The position numbers were made by a program, and so were the translations under genes. A stretch of 64,000 bases of DNA from an uncultured Muribaculaceae bacterium. Its GTDB lineage: Bacteria; Bacteroidota; Bacteroidia; Bacteroidales; Muribaculaceae. Positions 40,359 through 49,390 of this stretch are shown in pieces (positions within the stretch are counted from its first letter, which is position 1; each line of letters begins with the position of its first letter). The notes beneath the pieces are model-generated. The model saw only the letters and a program-made list of their open reading frames with translations. It was not told where the DNA came from and did no database searches. Where the stretch lies: the NCBI GenBank assembly GCA_910577315.1, contig CAJTME010000003.1, forward strand, positions 62,001-126,000, in the 5' to 3' direction.

Positions 40359-41612
40359 TTAACGGATTTTCAAAGTTACGAATGTCACTACGGCAAGGAT
40401 GATGCCGATGATCCAGAAACGTGTCACAATCTTAGCCTCGGGTATAGCCTGGATGGGGCGCTGGATGAGGGCGTCGATTCCGGCGTTGCCCGGTTTCTGG
40501 AAATGATGGTGAAGGGGCGCCATCTTGAATATGCGGCGTCCGCCTGTCTTTTTATAATAGAGCACCTGCAGCATCACCGAGAGGTCTTCAATGTAGAACA
40601 GGGCGCAGAGGATTGGCAGCAGCAGTTCCTTGTGAATCAGGATGGCGTAGACGGCTATGATACCGCCCAGGGTAAGCGAACCCGTGTCGCCCATGAACAC
40701 CTGGGCCGGATAGGCATTGTACCACAGGAAGCCGACGAGGGCTCCGATGAACGCGGCCATATAGACCACCAGCTCGCCGCTCTCGGGAATATACATTATA
40801 TTAAGGTAGGCCGAGTAGACCACATTGCCGCCGAGATATGCCATTATGGCGAGGGCCACGCCCGCAACGGCCGATAGCCCCGAGGTCATGCCGTCGAGGC
40901 CGTCGTTGAGGTTGGCGCCGTTGGAAGTGGCGGTGACGAGGAACATCACGATGAGCAGGAAAACCACCCAGCCGCCGACTTCGGCGGCGTGACCGCCCAT
41001 CCATGAGGTGAGCCATGAGTAGTTGAAGTTGTTGTTCTTGACGAACGGCAGCGTGGTTTCGGGGCTTTTTGTCATCTCGGTGTCGTAAATCACCTCCTCA
41101 ACCATGCCAGTGGTCTCGCTCACGACCTCGCGGTTCTGCACGGTGACCATGTCGGGATTGAGATACATCGTTCCGGCAAGAATGACGGCGATGCCGAGCT
41201 GGCCGATAATCTTGTACTTGCCCTTGATGCCGTCCTTGTTGTGCTTGGAGAGTTTTTTGTAGTCGTCGAGGAAGCCGAGCGAACCGAGCCACAGAGTCGC
41301 CACGAGCATCAGGAGCATGTAGACGTTCGACAGGTTGCCCATGAGCAGGCAGGGCACGATGATGGAGAGGATTATGATTACACCGCCCATGGTGGGAGTG
41401 CCGGTTTTCTTGGTCTGGCCCTCGAGGTCGAGATTGCGCACAATCTCACCCACCTGCATCAGCTGCAGGCGCTCGATAATGCGTTTTCCCACGAAAATCG
41501 CCAGGAGCATGGCAAGGACAAATGCCACGCCCGAACGGAACGTAAGGTAGGTCATCAGACGTGCGCCGGGCACGTCGAGGTGCTGTAGATAGTCAAACAG
41601 ATAGTATAACAT
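40359..41612 (-). CDS. mraY: Phospho-N-acetylmuramoyl-pentapeptide-transferase
   Basis: 417 residues with ten or more TM helices, longer than the E. coli enzyme owing to a loop insertion around 165-215, as usual in Bacteroidetes. Catalytic Asp residues lie in FLDDYKKLSKHNKDG and NLNDGLDGMTSG; the C-terminal PLHHHFQ motif is also present. It transfers phospho-MurNAc-pentapeptide to undecaprenyl phosphate to give lipid I. Confidence 0.97.
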   Translation of the reverse strand: MLYYLFDYLQHLDVPGARLMTYLTFRSGVAFVLAMLLAIFVGKRIIERLQLMQVGEIVRNLDLEGQTKKTGTPTMGGVIIILSIIVPCLLMGNLSNVYMLLMLVATLWLGSLGFLDDYKKLSKHNKDGIKGKYKIIGQLGIAVILAGTMYLNPDMVTVQNREVVSETTGMVEEVIYDTEMTKSPETTLPFVKNNNFNYSWLTSWMGGHAAEVGGWVVFLLIVMFLVTATSNGANLNDGLDGMTSGLSAVAGVALAIMAYLGGNVVYSAYLNIMYIPESGELVVYMAAFIGALVGFLWYNAYPAQVFMGDTGSLTLGGIIAVYAILIHKELLLPILCALFYIEDLSVMLQVLYYKKTGGRRIFKMAPLHHHFQKPGNAGIDALIQRPIQAIPEAKIVTRFWIIGIILAVVTFVTLKIR

Positions 41613-41621
41613 TGCGGTGTC

Positions 41622-43100
41622 TTATGATCGTGATGCGAATGCGGCGGTAATCTCCTCGCGGTCGTCAAAATGATGTTTTTCAGTTCCGATAATCTGATAA
41701 TCCTCGTGACCTTTGCCGGCTATCAGGATGATGTCGCCGGGAGCGGCCAGTTCGGAGGCCATGCGTATTGCCTCGCGGCGGTCGACGATGCTGAATGTCT
41801 TGGCGGCGGCTTCGGCGTCAAGTCCGGCCTTCATCTCGTCGATGATGGCCGACGGATTTTCAGTGCGCGGATTGTCGGAGGTGAGAATCACGCGGTCGGA
41901 ACGGCGGGCAGCCTCGGCGGCCATGATGGGGCGTTTGCCACGGTCGCGGTCGCCGCCACAGCCACACACGGTGATTATCCGCTGACCCGGGCGGCGGATT
42001 TCGCCAATGGTGTCGAGCACGTTGACAAGGGCATCGGGGGTGTGCGCGTAGTCAACCACAGCCGTAACGCCGTCGGCACTGCGGAAAGGCTGGAAACGGC
42101 CGGCCACCGGCACCAGGCGGCTCATGGCGAGCAGGACAGCGTCGTTGTCAAAACCGAGCAACCGGGCGGCTCCGTAGACAGCCGTGAGGTTCGAGGCGTT
42201 GAAGCGTCCCGCAAACATGAGGTCGACCTCCGTTCCGTTGAGGCTGAGCACCATGCCGTCGATGCGGTCCTCGATTACGCGGCCCCTGAAATCGGCATCG
42301 GAACGCACCGAGTAGGTGCTGCGGCGCGCACGGGTGTTCTGCAGCATTACCTCGCCGTTGCGGTCGTCGATGTTGGTGAGGGCGAAGGCTTCGGGCTTGA
42401 GTCCGTCGAAGAAACTCTGCTTTGCCTTGAGGTAGTTGGCGAAGGTGCCGTGATAGTCGAGGTGGTCGCGGGTGAGGTTGGTGAAAATTGCGCCGTCAAA
42501 GTCGAGACCGGCGATGCGGTGCTGGGCGGCCGCATGGCTGCTAACTTCCATAGCCGCGAACTCGCAGTGCTCGTCGACCATTCGGGCGAGGAGGGCGTTG
42601 AGTTCGAGCGGATCGGGCGTGGTGTGTGTCGCCGCAACCTCGGTATCGTTGATTCTGTTGACCACGGTCGAGAGCAGGCCGGCGTTGAGGCCTTGCAGAC
42701 GCGCGAATTCATAGAGCAGGGTCGCAATGGTGGTCTTGCCGTTGGTGCCGGTCACGCCCACCAGGGTCAGCCGGCGGGATGGATGCCCGTGCCAGGCCGA
42801 GGCAAGCAGGCCAAGGGCCTCGGAGGAATCGGCCACCCGTATCCAGCTCACGTCGGCCGACGCGCCGTCGGGGATATGCTCGCACACCACGGCTGCCGCG
42901 CCGGCGGCCACGACCTGCGGAATGAACGAGTGCCCGTCGACCTTCGTGCCGGGGACGGCCACAAAGAGCGAGCCCGCACCGGCCTGCCGTGAATCGGCGG
43001 TGAGTGCGGTTGGACGGAGCGAGGAGGCGCCGGGGGCAAGGCGCACCTCAAGAGGTGCCAGCCCGGCAATCAATGTATCAAGAGTTGGGTTCTGTTTCAT
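41622..43100 (-). CDS. murE: UDP-N-acetylmuramoyl-L-alanyl-D-glutamate--2,6-diaminopimelate ligase
   Basis: 492 residues. The N-terminal UDP-MurNAc domain is followed by VTGTNGKTTIATLLYEF (P-loop), FTNLTRDHLDYHGTFANYLKAK with the catalytic/carbamylated-Lys region, and DYAHTPDAL. TSDNPRTENP carries the DNPR motif that in characterised MurE enzymes reads out meso-diaminopimelate, so the peptidoglycan should be of the meso-DAP type. It lies 9 bases after mraY's upstream neighbour ftsI and 9 bases before mraY. Confidence 0.96.
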   Translation of the reverse strand: MKQNPTLDTLIAGLAPLEVRLAPGASSLRPTALTADSRQAGAGSLFVAVPGTKVDGHSFIPQVVAAGAAAVVCEHIPDGASADVSWIRVADSSEALGLLASAWHGHPSRRLTLVGVTGTNGKTTIATLLYEFARLQGLNAGLLSTVVNRINDTEVAATHTTPDPLELNALLARMVDEHCEFAAMEVSSHAAAQHRIAGLDFDGAIFTNLTRDHLDYHGTFANYLKAKQSFFDGLKPEAFALTNIDDRNGEVMLQNTRARRSTYSVRSDADFRGRVIEDRIDGMVLSLNGTEVDLMFAGRFNASNLTAVYGAARLLGFDNDAVLLAMSRLVPVAGRFQPFRSADGVTAVVDYAHTPDALVNVLDTIGEIRRPGQRIITVCGCGGDRDRGKRPIMAAEAARRSDRVILTSDNPRTENPSAIIDEMKAGLDAEAAAKTFSIVDRREAIRMASELAAPGDIILIAGKGHEDYQIIGTEKHHFDDREEITAAFASRS

Positions 43101-43108
43101 GCTTCGTG

Positions 43109-45319
43109 TCAGTTTTGACTAAGGGTTGCCGTAACTTTCGTTCCCGGAGCCACCTTCGTGCCCGGTTCGGGGGTAAGGGCGGTGACGTAGCCGGTACCCG
43201 TGAAATGTACCCTGAGGCCGGCCTCCTCAAGTTTCACAAGCGCCTCGCGGATGCCGAGGCCGCGCACATCGGGCACGGTCGAGTTATCGACCTTCTCGGG
43301 CACAGCGGTCTTGAGTATGGACGCCCGTTTCAGACCGAGGTCGCTGTGAAGGGTGCGGGGGCGGGAGGGTTTGGTCGAACCATACAGGGTCGGGGTGGTG
43401 GCGTCAACCGGATTCTCGTGGTAGTCGGCGGTGTTGCCGAGCATGCCACGGGAATAGAGCTTGAGTGCCATGTTGCGCAGCACCGTGCCTGAGGTGGCGG
43501 CGGGACCGTAGGGACCCTGAGGGTCGCTGATTACAACAATGCAGGTGTACTTGGGGTTGTCGTAGGGGAAGAATCCGCAGAAAGCCACGCGGTTGTGCTT
43601 GCCCTCGCGGTATCCGCCCTTGAAAGGGATGGAGGTGAGGATTGGCTTGCCGTCCTTGTCGCGGGGACGTTCGAGGGCTATGCCGGCGGTGCCGGTCTTT
43701 CCGGCGATTTCCACCACGGGGTTGCGGAGGCCCTTGGCTGTGCCGCCTTCGCCCCACACCACCGAACGCATCATCTCGCGGAGGATGGCAGCGTTTTTGG
43801 ACGAGCAGATGGAATCGCGCACATAGCTGACGTCGATGGTCGAGTCGCGGCCATCGGGCAGCCTTACGGCCTTGACGAGGCGCGGACGCACGAATTTGCC
43901 GTCGTTGGCGATGGCGTTGTAGATGGCGCAGGTATAGAGCGGCGGCACCTGGGTGGCGTAGCCGAAAATCATGCGCGAGAGCGACACTCGACCACCGGCC
44001 TTGGGGTCGAGCGTGGGATAATAAGGCGGACGCTCGCGGGCCATGCCGGTGTTGAACCGGTCGAAGAATCCGAGCTCGCGCAGGCGCTCGCGGAAGCCGT
44101 TGAGATTGCCGTCATAGCGCGGGGCGATGAGTTTGGTCATGCCGATGTTCGACGAGTATTCCATGAAACGGCTCACGGGCAGGTAGGCCGGCGAATGGGT
44201 GTCGCGGATGGGCTTGCCGCCGGCATAGGCATACGACGAGCCGATGGGATACACCTGGTCGAGATTGACGTAGCCGTCCTCGAGGGCGGCCAGCATTGAT
44301 ATTACCTTGATGACCGAACCAGGCTCGTAAGCCTGAACGATATGGTTCATGGCCTCGATATATCCCCGGTTTCCCACGGTGTCGCGGTCGAGGTTGGATA
44401 TGGCCTTTATGTCGCCGGTCTTGACCTCCATTATCATGGCGCTGCCCCACTCGGCCTTGCACTCCATCAGCATCTGGCCCAGCTCATGCTCGAGCAGGTC
44501 CTGCATGGTGATGTCGATTGTGGTGGTGATGGTTGTGCCGTTTGTGGGAGGTTTGACGGTCCAGTAGGCGGTGCCGCGGGTGAAAAGCACCTTCTTGGCC
44601 AGGCCGCTCTCGCCGAACAGCATCGTGTCAAGGGCCTGTTCGAGGCCCGAGATGCCGCGCACCTCGGGATTGGTGGCGGTTTCGCCCACGCGGCCAATGC
44701 TGAGGCGGGCCATGTCGCCGTAGGGATAGCGGCGCAACAGCACCCGCTCGGTTGTGAAGCCGGTACGGTTGGGGTTTTTCCAGCGTTTGAAATACGGGAA
44801 GGTCTTCACGCGCTGCATCTCGTCGAAGGGGATGTGCTTGAGCAGCAAGTAGGAGCGCGAGCGCTTGGCCTTGGGCTTCTCGAGGGGCTTGTGGAGGTGT
44901 TTTTTCCACTCGTCGCGGGTGCGCTGGGGATAATATTTGGCGAGGGTGTCGGCCAGCGAGTCCATGCTCTCGAGATATTTCAGCTCGTTGATGCGCGAGG
45001 CATGGAAGTCGATGCGGACGTTGTAGTAGTTTAGGTTGGTGGCCAGTATCGAGCCGTCGCTGGCGAGGATTTCGCCGCGCAGGGGCTTGATGAGCATGGT
45101 GTCGGAAAGGGTGCGGTCGCCCTTGGCGTTCCATTCGTCGGCGTGCACCACGGTGGTGTTGAGCAGGAACAGCACGCAGAGGCCGGCCACGGTGAGTATC
45201 GCCACGGAAATGATGATATAGCGGCCATAGATGTGACGGCGGCGCGTGGTGGGGCGGGCGGCTTTCTTTCCTTTGTTGCCGCGGCTCAGGATTGATGTGA
45301 TGAAGTCGGAGAGCTGCAT
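43109..45319 (-). CDS. ftsI: Class B penicillin-binding protein FtsI (PBP3) with C-terminal PASTA domain
   Basis: 736 residues. A basic cytoplasmic stub and one TM helix (about 33-55) lead into the pedestal domain and the transpeptidase domain (about 270-660). Active-site motifs are EPGSVIKV (SxxK), YSSNIG (SxN) and AGKTGTA (KTG). A single PASTA domain closes the protein (about 680-736; VPDVRGLGIREALVKLEEAGL). It cross-links septal peptidoglycan and is the partner of FtsW. It is 16 bases downstream of the ftsL-like gene. Confidence 0.96.
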   Translation of the reverse strand: MQLSDFITSILSRGNKGKKAARPTTRRRHIYGRYIIISVAILTVAGLCVLFLLNTTVVHADEWNAKGDRTLSDTMLIKPLRGEILASDGSILATNLNYYNVRIDFHASRINELKYLESMDSLADTLAKYYPQRTRDEWKKHLHKPLEKPKAKRSRSYLLLKHIPFDEMQRVKTFPYFKRWKNPNRTGFTTERVLLRRYPYGDMARLSIGRVGETATNPEVRGISGLEQALDTMLFGESGLAKKVLFTRGTAYWTVKPPTNGTTITTTIDITMQDLLEHELGQMLMECKAEWGSAMIMEVKTGDIKAISNLDRDTVGNRGYIEAMNHIVQAYEPGSVIKVISMLAALEDGYVNLDQVYPIGSSYAYAGGKPIRDTHSPAYLPVSRFMEYSSNIGMTKLIAPRYDGNLNGFRERLRELGFFDRFNTGMARERPPYYPTLDPKAGGRVSLSRMIFGYATQVPPLYTCAIYNAIANDGKFVRPRLVKAVRLPDGRDSTIDVSYVRDSICSSKNAAILREMMRSVVWGEGGTAKGLRNPVVEIAGKTGTAGIALERPRDKDGKPILTSIPFKGGYREGKHNRVAFCGFFPYDNPKYTCIVVISDPQGPYGPAATSGTVLRNMALKLYSRGMLGNTADYHENPVDATTPTLYGSTKPSRPRTLHSDLGLKRASILKTAVPEKVDNSTVPDVRGLGIREALVKLEEAGLRVHFTGTGYVTALTPEPGTKVAPGTKVTATLSQN

Positions 45320-45335
45320 CGTGACAGAGAGAGGA

Positions 45336-45671
45336 TTACTGAGGCATTTTAAGGGTATAGGGCGGGCGCTCCTGAATGTTAAGGCCCAGGCCGAGGGTGT
45401 CGACCAGCTGTTTCATCGACGACTCGCAGGTGGCCGACATGTAGAGGGCGCGCTCGCGCTGAGTCTCGGTGCGGGTGATTTCAAGGCGGGTCTTGAGTGC
45501 CGACACGGTTTCCATGGCTGTGATGCAGTCGAAGCGCACCGAGATGTAGGCCATGGCGAAGAACACCAGCAGCAGAATCACGGGCAGGTGTTTCAGGAAC
45601 CAGTGGGCCGAGACGCCCTCCACCATGTCTGACGGCTTCAGGCCGTTGATGTTTATCTTGGGGAGCTTCAT
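45336..45671 (-). CDS. ftsL: FtsL-like cell division protein
   Basis: 111 residues: cytoplasmic stub of about 27 residues, one TM helix (FLKHLPVILLLVFFAMAYISVRF) and a short periplasmic coiled-coil-like part (AMETVSALKTRLEITRTETQRERA) with SYMSATCESSMKQLVDTLGLGL. Sequence similarity to FtsL is always weak; topology and the position between rsmH and ftsI identify it. It overlaps the rsmH stop by 4 bases. Confidence 0.85.
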   Translation of the reverse strand: MKLPKININGLKPSDMVEGVSAHWFLKHLPVILLLVFFAMAYISVRFDCITAMETVSALKTRLEITRTETQRERALYMSATCESSMKQLVDTLGLGLNIQERPPYTLKMPQ

Positions 45672-46591
45672 TTCTTGTCCTGGTTTAGGCGCACGGCAAC
45701 GCGGAGTTTGGCGCTGCGGCTGCGCGGGTTGGCCTCGACTTCGGCATCGGAGGCTACGATGGGTTTTGAACCGAGAAGCTTGAACGGAACGTCGGCGCGG
45801 CCAAACAGGTCTTTCTCAACGTGGCCGGTGAAGTTGCCGGCGCGCATGAAGTTCTTCACCAGCCGGTCTTCGAGCGAGTGATAGGTGATGATGGCGAGGC
45901 GGCCGCCGGGACGCAGCACCGCCGCCGTCTGATTGAGGAACTCGCGCAGGGCGTCGAGCTCGCCGTTCACCTCGATGCGCAGGGCCTGGAAAATGCAGGC
46001 AAGGTCTTTCTTTTCCTTTCGCCTGTCGACAAACGGCTCGACCACGGCGAGCAACTCGTTGATGGTGTTTATCGGTCTGGCGCCTCGGGCCTTGAGGATG
46101 GCTTTGGCAATCTGGCGGGATTTCTGCACCTCGCCGTAAAGGTAGAGGATGTCGGCCAGCTTTTCCTCGGAATAGTCATTGACCACGTCGCGGGCCGACA
46201 GGGCCGCGTGGCGGTTCATGCGCATGTCGAGGCGGGCGTCGGCGCGGAACGAAAATCCGCGCTCCGAGTCGTCGAAATGGTGGAACGACACGCCCAGGTC
46301 GGCCAGGATGCCGTCGACAGGGCCGGCCTGATAGTAACGCAGGAAGTTGGCCATGAAACGGAAATTGCCGTAGACCATCGTGAAACGCGGATCGTCCATC
46401 GCGCCGGCGATGGCGTCCTCGTCTTGGTCGAAGCCGTAGAGATGCCCGTCGGGGCCGAGGCGTTCGACGATGGCCCGGGAGTGTCCGCCGCCGCCATAGG
46501 TCGCGTCGACATACACTCCGCAGGGCTTTATGTCCAAGGCTTCGAGAGTCTGTGGCAAAAGCGCCGGGATATGGTAAACATCCTGATTCAT
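45668..46591 (-). CDS. rsmH: 16S rRNA (cytosine(1402)-N(4))-methyltransferase
   Basis: 307 residues. HIPALLPQTLEAL opens the protein, VDATYGGGGHSRAIVERLG is the SAM-binding loop, GILADLGVSFHHFDDSERGFSFR and MRMNRHAALSARDVVNDYSEEKLADILYLYGE are diagnostic, and IITYHSLEDRLVKNFM follows. RsmH methylates N4 of C1402 in the ribosomal P site. It is the first gene of the dcw cluster here; mraZ, its usual upstream neighbour, is not seen. A -7 box is 32 bases upstream. Confidence 0.97.
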   Translation of the reverse strand: MNQDVYHIPALLPQTLEALDIKPCGVYVDATYGGGGHSRAIVERLGPDGHLYGFDQDEDAIAGAMDDPRFTMVYGNFRFMANFLRYYQAGPVDGILADLGVSFHHFDDSERGFSFRADARLDMRMNRHAALSARDVVNDYSEEKLADILYLYGEVQKSRQIAKAILKARGARPINTINELLAVVEPFVDRRKEKKDLACIFQALRIEVNGELDALREFLNQTAAVLRPGGRLAIITYHSLEDRLVKNFMRAGNFTGHVEKDLFGRADVPFKLLGSKPIVASDAEVEANPRSRSAKLRVAVRLNQDKK

Positions 46592-46622
46592 AACTTTTTA
46601 CGCGTAAAAGGGTGTGGTACCC

Positions 46623-46630
46623 CAAAAATA
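46623..46630 (-). promoter_or_regulatory. Bacteroidetes -7 promoter box for the dcw cluster
   Basis: On the minus strand TATTTTTG, a TAnnTTTG match, with a predicted transcript start about 25 bases before the rsmH ATG. It suggests that dcw transcription starts at rsmH. Confidence 0.5.
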
Positions 46631-46772
46631 GGACGTAAAATTACTTAAAAACGGCGCAGTTTACAAATGAAAACAGCAAAAAAATGCGCGCCGACACCTA
46701 AAAAGTTATCAACACGCATTATCTAAGGTGAAAACGCCACCAACAGCCAGTTTACATTTGCAAATTCCCCGC

Positions 46773-47020
46773 CGCCATCTTCCTGCCGTCGCGGTGAACA
46801 TACAGTCCTCGGAGAGGACGATGTGGTCGTTAGCCCCACCAAGAGCGGCACGCGATTGGTGGGGTGGCAGACGGATAAAATATATCAAAGTCCTCGGCGA
46901 GGACGCTATCGTAGCCACTCACGACAACGTGCTCTCCAAGGACTGATGGTTAGTGGAGCGATAGATCTACCTCACCAATCGCATTCGCTCTTGGTGAGGT
47001 TAACGACGATGGCGTCGTCT
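46773..47020. repeat. Mosaic of palindromic repeat modules (left copy)
   Basis: Five perfect inverted repeats are packed into 250 bases: GTCCTC/GAGGAC (46805-46819), CCCCACCAA/TTGGTGGGG (46834-46864), GTCCTCG/CGAGGAC (46890-46904), CCTCACCAA/TTGGTGAGG (46970-46999) and ACGACG/CGTCGT (47003-47018). Three blocks of it recur at 49856-49974: the 46773-46820 block, the 46889-46934 block and the 46993-47020 block. The region lies between rsmH and the BspA-like gene where mraZ might be expected; no supported ORF covers it. Confidence 0.8.
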
Positions 47021-47063
47021 AAAACGACTCCAACCCCACTATATAGGGGCCGCAGCCATGCGA

Positions 47064-48551
47064 TTACCGCATCACCTTTCGCACAGAGCCGTCGGAATAG
47101 CGCACGACTACCATACCGCTGTATGAATCCGACACGGGGCGCCCTTGCAGGTCATATCGACCTACTACGGTCTTTTCTTTCGCTGACACCTGCACATCTC
47201 CGATTCCGGCAGCCTCGCCTTCGCGGATATCCCAAAAGTTTTTCCAACCTTCGGCATTTTGATAAGTCGCAAGACTTCCCTTAGGCACATATACAACTAT
47301 ATCCGTATATTGCAAATTCGAGAAAGTGGGGCATGTCGGAGGCTCAGACGTTGTCAATGTTATAGTTTCCAGTTTACTGCATGAAGACATAGCTGTTGGA
47401 ACATTCTCCACATCCTTTCCCAACGTCAAATGCACCAATACATTTGAACTATAAGATATTATGTTATATTTACCATATCCACTCGATTCACTCGAAATCA
47501 ACGCATTTGAGAAGTCCGTGAAAGTCAATGAACAAGACGACATATAGTTCTTATAAGATCTACATCTTATCTCTCTACCAATGACAATGCTTTCATAGAC
47601 ACTCTCTGTAAATGGATCCACGCTATTGGAAGAAACGAGCAACAAGTAGTTAGGAGAGTATTCGAATGATATGGAAGAAAGCTTAGAGCATTTTTCAAAA
47701 GCGCCATCATAGATTTCGGTTACTGAACCGGGAATTGTAATTGAGGTTAGGCCACAGCCATAAAACGCATAGTCAAGAATCTTAGTCACAGAGTTCGGAA
47801 TGGTAACGGACGCAAGAGACGTGCAGCCATTAAACGCATAACGTTCGATAATTTTCACAGAGTTCGGAATGGTAACGGACGCAAGAGACGTGCAGCCATT
47901 AAACGCATAACGTTCGATAATTTTCACAGAGTTCGGAATGGTTATGGACGCAAGAGACGTGCAGCCAGAAAACGCTCTCTTTCCTAAAAATGTCACTGAG
48001 TTCGGAATGGCAACAGACGCAAGAGACGTGCAGCCAGAAAACGCATAGTATCCGATAATTGTCACTGAGTTCGAAAGGGTAACGGATGCAAGGGACGTGC
48101 AGCCAGAAAACGCATACTGTCCGATCTCAGTCACTGAGTTCGGAAGGGTAACGGACGCAAGAGACGTGCAAGACCCAAACGCAGAGCGTCCGATATAAGT
48201 CACTGAGTTCGGAATGGTAACAGACGCAAGAGACGTGCAGCCAGAAAACGCATAGTCATAAATCTTAGTCACTGAGTTCGGAATGGTTACGGACGCAAGA
48301 GACGTGCAGCCCTTAAACGCTTCTACTATACGCGTTACGGTGAGTTCACGGCCTTTGTATGCTACCTTTGCAGGGATGGTTACAGAAGTTGCAGTATAGG
48401 GTGAATCACCACTTACAACCTCGCAAGTCAGATCCGCAGTCGACAGGATCTTGTAGTATAGCCCGTCGTACTCGAAGTCGTAGGCCATGGCGGAGAAGAA
48501 TGTCAGCAGCATCACTGCCGTCACTCCAAGTTTTTGGATGAGTTTTTTCAT
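47064..48551 (-). CDS. BspA-like leucine-rich-repeat secreted protein
   Basis: 495 residues from the ATG at 48551, preferred because it directly starts the signal peptide (MKKLIQKLGVTAVMLLTFFSAMA). A short N-terminal domain (about 24-75) is followed by about ten 23-residue LRR_5 units of the form FxGCTSLASVTIPNSVTxIxxxA, then degenerate repeats. The C-terminal tail is GRYDLQGRPV ... VVRYSDGSVRKVMR, like sorting tails of Bacteroidales secreted proteins. BspA-like proteins are surface or secreted binding proteins; the ligand is unknown. The gene begins 4 bases after the DUF2971 stop, so they form an operon. Confidence 0.88.
   Translation of the reverse strand: MKKLIQKLGVTAVMLLTFFSAMAYDFEYDGLYYKILSTADLTCEVVSGDSPYTATSVTIPAKVAYKGRELTVTRIVEAFKGCTSLASVTIPNSVTKIYDYAFSGCTSLASVTIPNSVTYIGRSAFGSCTSLASVTLPNSVTEIGQYAFSGCTSLASVTLSNSVTIIGYYAFSGCTSLASVAIPNSVTFLGKRAFSGCTSLASITIPNSVKIIERYAFNGCTSLASVTIPNSVKIIERYAFNGCTSLASVTIPNSVTKILDYAFYGCGLTSITIPGSVTEIYDGAFEKCSKLSSISFEYSPNYLLLVSSNSVDPFTESVYESIVIGREIRCRSYKNYMSSCSLTFTDFSNALISSESSGYGKYNIISYSSNVLVHLTLGKDVENVPTAMSSCSKLETITLTTSEPPTCPTFSNLQYTDIVVYVPKGSLATYQNAEGWKNFWDIREGEAAGIGDVQVSAKEKTVVGRYDLQGRPVSDSYSGMVVVRYSDGSVRKVMR
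47756..48320 (-). repeat. 69-bp tandem repeats inside the BspA-like gene
   Basis: About nine tandem 69-base units encode the 23-residue LRRs. Two adjacent units (47787-47855 and 47856-47924) are identical in all 69 bases, which suggests recent duplication or gene-conversion-like exchange; the other units differ mainly in the second half. Confidence 0.85.
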
Positions 48552-48555
48552 CAGG

Positions 48556-49341
48556 TTAATAGTTTTGTGAATAATGGTTGATAGTTTCACGGAAGTCGGA
48601 GAAGCGTACATCGACGTTATCCGGATAACCGAGAGCCTCGAGATAGGATTTTACAACCTCGACGGAATTGTCGGGAGAGTTGTGGCCGATTATTATGCCA
48701 CGCAGATACTCGCGCGGGATTATGATTTCGGAGTAGCGCACAATTCGTGTCCCGTTGTAGCGAAATTGGCCGGGCTCGATTCGCTCCAGATTATCCCTGA
48801 GGATTCCCTCGGCCGTCTCCTTATCATATTTCATCTTGAATAATGCAGGTGAGGGGAAGATTAGGCGTGTTTCTTCTTCGTAGGAATACTGGGGATGTTT
48901 GAAAAAGGCGGCGAGGAGCTCGGGATAACTATCTCCGTTGTACTTCAAGTAGCCTTTATACTTCCCGGCAAGTTCGATTACCACCTGGGGGTCTGCCGAA
49001 TAATTCACTTCGTGAAGATACGATGAGAACGCTTTCTTGTTATGAACCGGTATGTTTTCGAACTTACGGTCGATTTCAAAGGCGATTCCATCAGCCTTGT
49101 TGGCATACAGCTGCCACATCAGCAGGCTGTCAGGGTTGCGGCTTAGCGAGAGGATGTAGGGAAAACAATGTTCGGCATCCCCATCGTCCGGGTTAATGAG
49201 GCCCGCGTCGGTCAGCAATTTCATGGCGTAAGCAACTTCAAGACGGTCTTCCATATCCGAGTAGCGGGACATTCGGAAATGCAGCCCATCTTCCTGAAGG
49301 ATACCCATCATTGCCGGAAAACCAGTGTAATGGTAAAGCAT
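48556..49341 (-). CDS. DUF2971-domain protein
   Basis: 261 residues from the ATG at 49341. An upstream TTG (49386) is in frame, but a -7-like TAACTTTTG lies at that point, so the shorter form is preferred. DUF2971 features: LYHYTGFPAMMGILQEDGLHFR at the start, YILSLSRNPDSLLMWQLYANKADGIAFEID in the middle, and YSYEEETRLIF plus IIIPREYLRGIIIGHN later. It is cytoplasmic; its function is unknown, and DUF2971 genes occur in variable and defence-associated regions. It heads a two-gene operon with the BspA-like gene. Confidence 0.82.
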   Translation of the reverse strand: MLYHYTGFPAMMGILQEDGLHFRMSRYSDMEDRLEVAYAMKLLTDAGLINPDDGDAEHCFPYILSLSRNPDSLLMWQLYANKADGIAFEIDRKFENIPVHNKKAFSSYLHEVNYSADPQVVIELAGKYKGYLKYNGDSYPELLAAFFKHPQYSYEEETRLIFPSPALFKMKYDKETAEGILRDNLERIEPGQFRYNGTRIVRYSEIIIPREYLRGIIIGHNSPDNSVEVVKSYLEALGYPDNVDVRFSDFRETINHYSQNY

Positions 49342-49390
49342 AGAGTACAACAATTGGCCAACTGACTCACTTTGATGGCCGGGCAAAAGT

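Noticed and set aside
46728..46946. 72-codon plus-strand ORF upstream of rsmH
   Set aside because: It consists of palindromic repeat modules and the homologous right copy is not open in the same way; no promoter or domain.
47756..48320. Regular repeats resembling a CRISPR array
   Set aside because: The 69-base units are in frame and encode the 23-residue LRRs of a BspA-like protein; there are no unique spacers and no cas genes.
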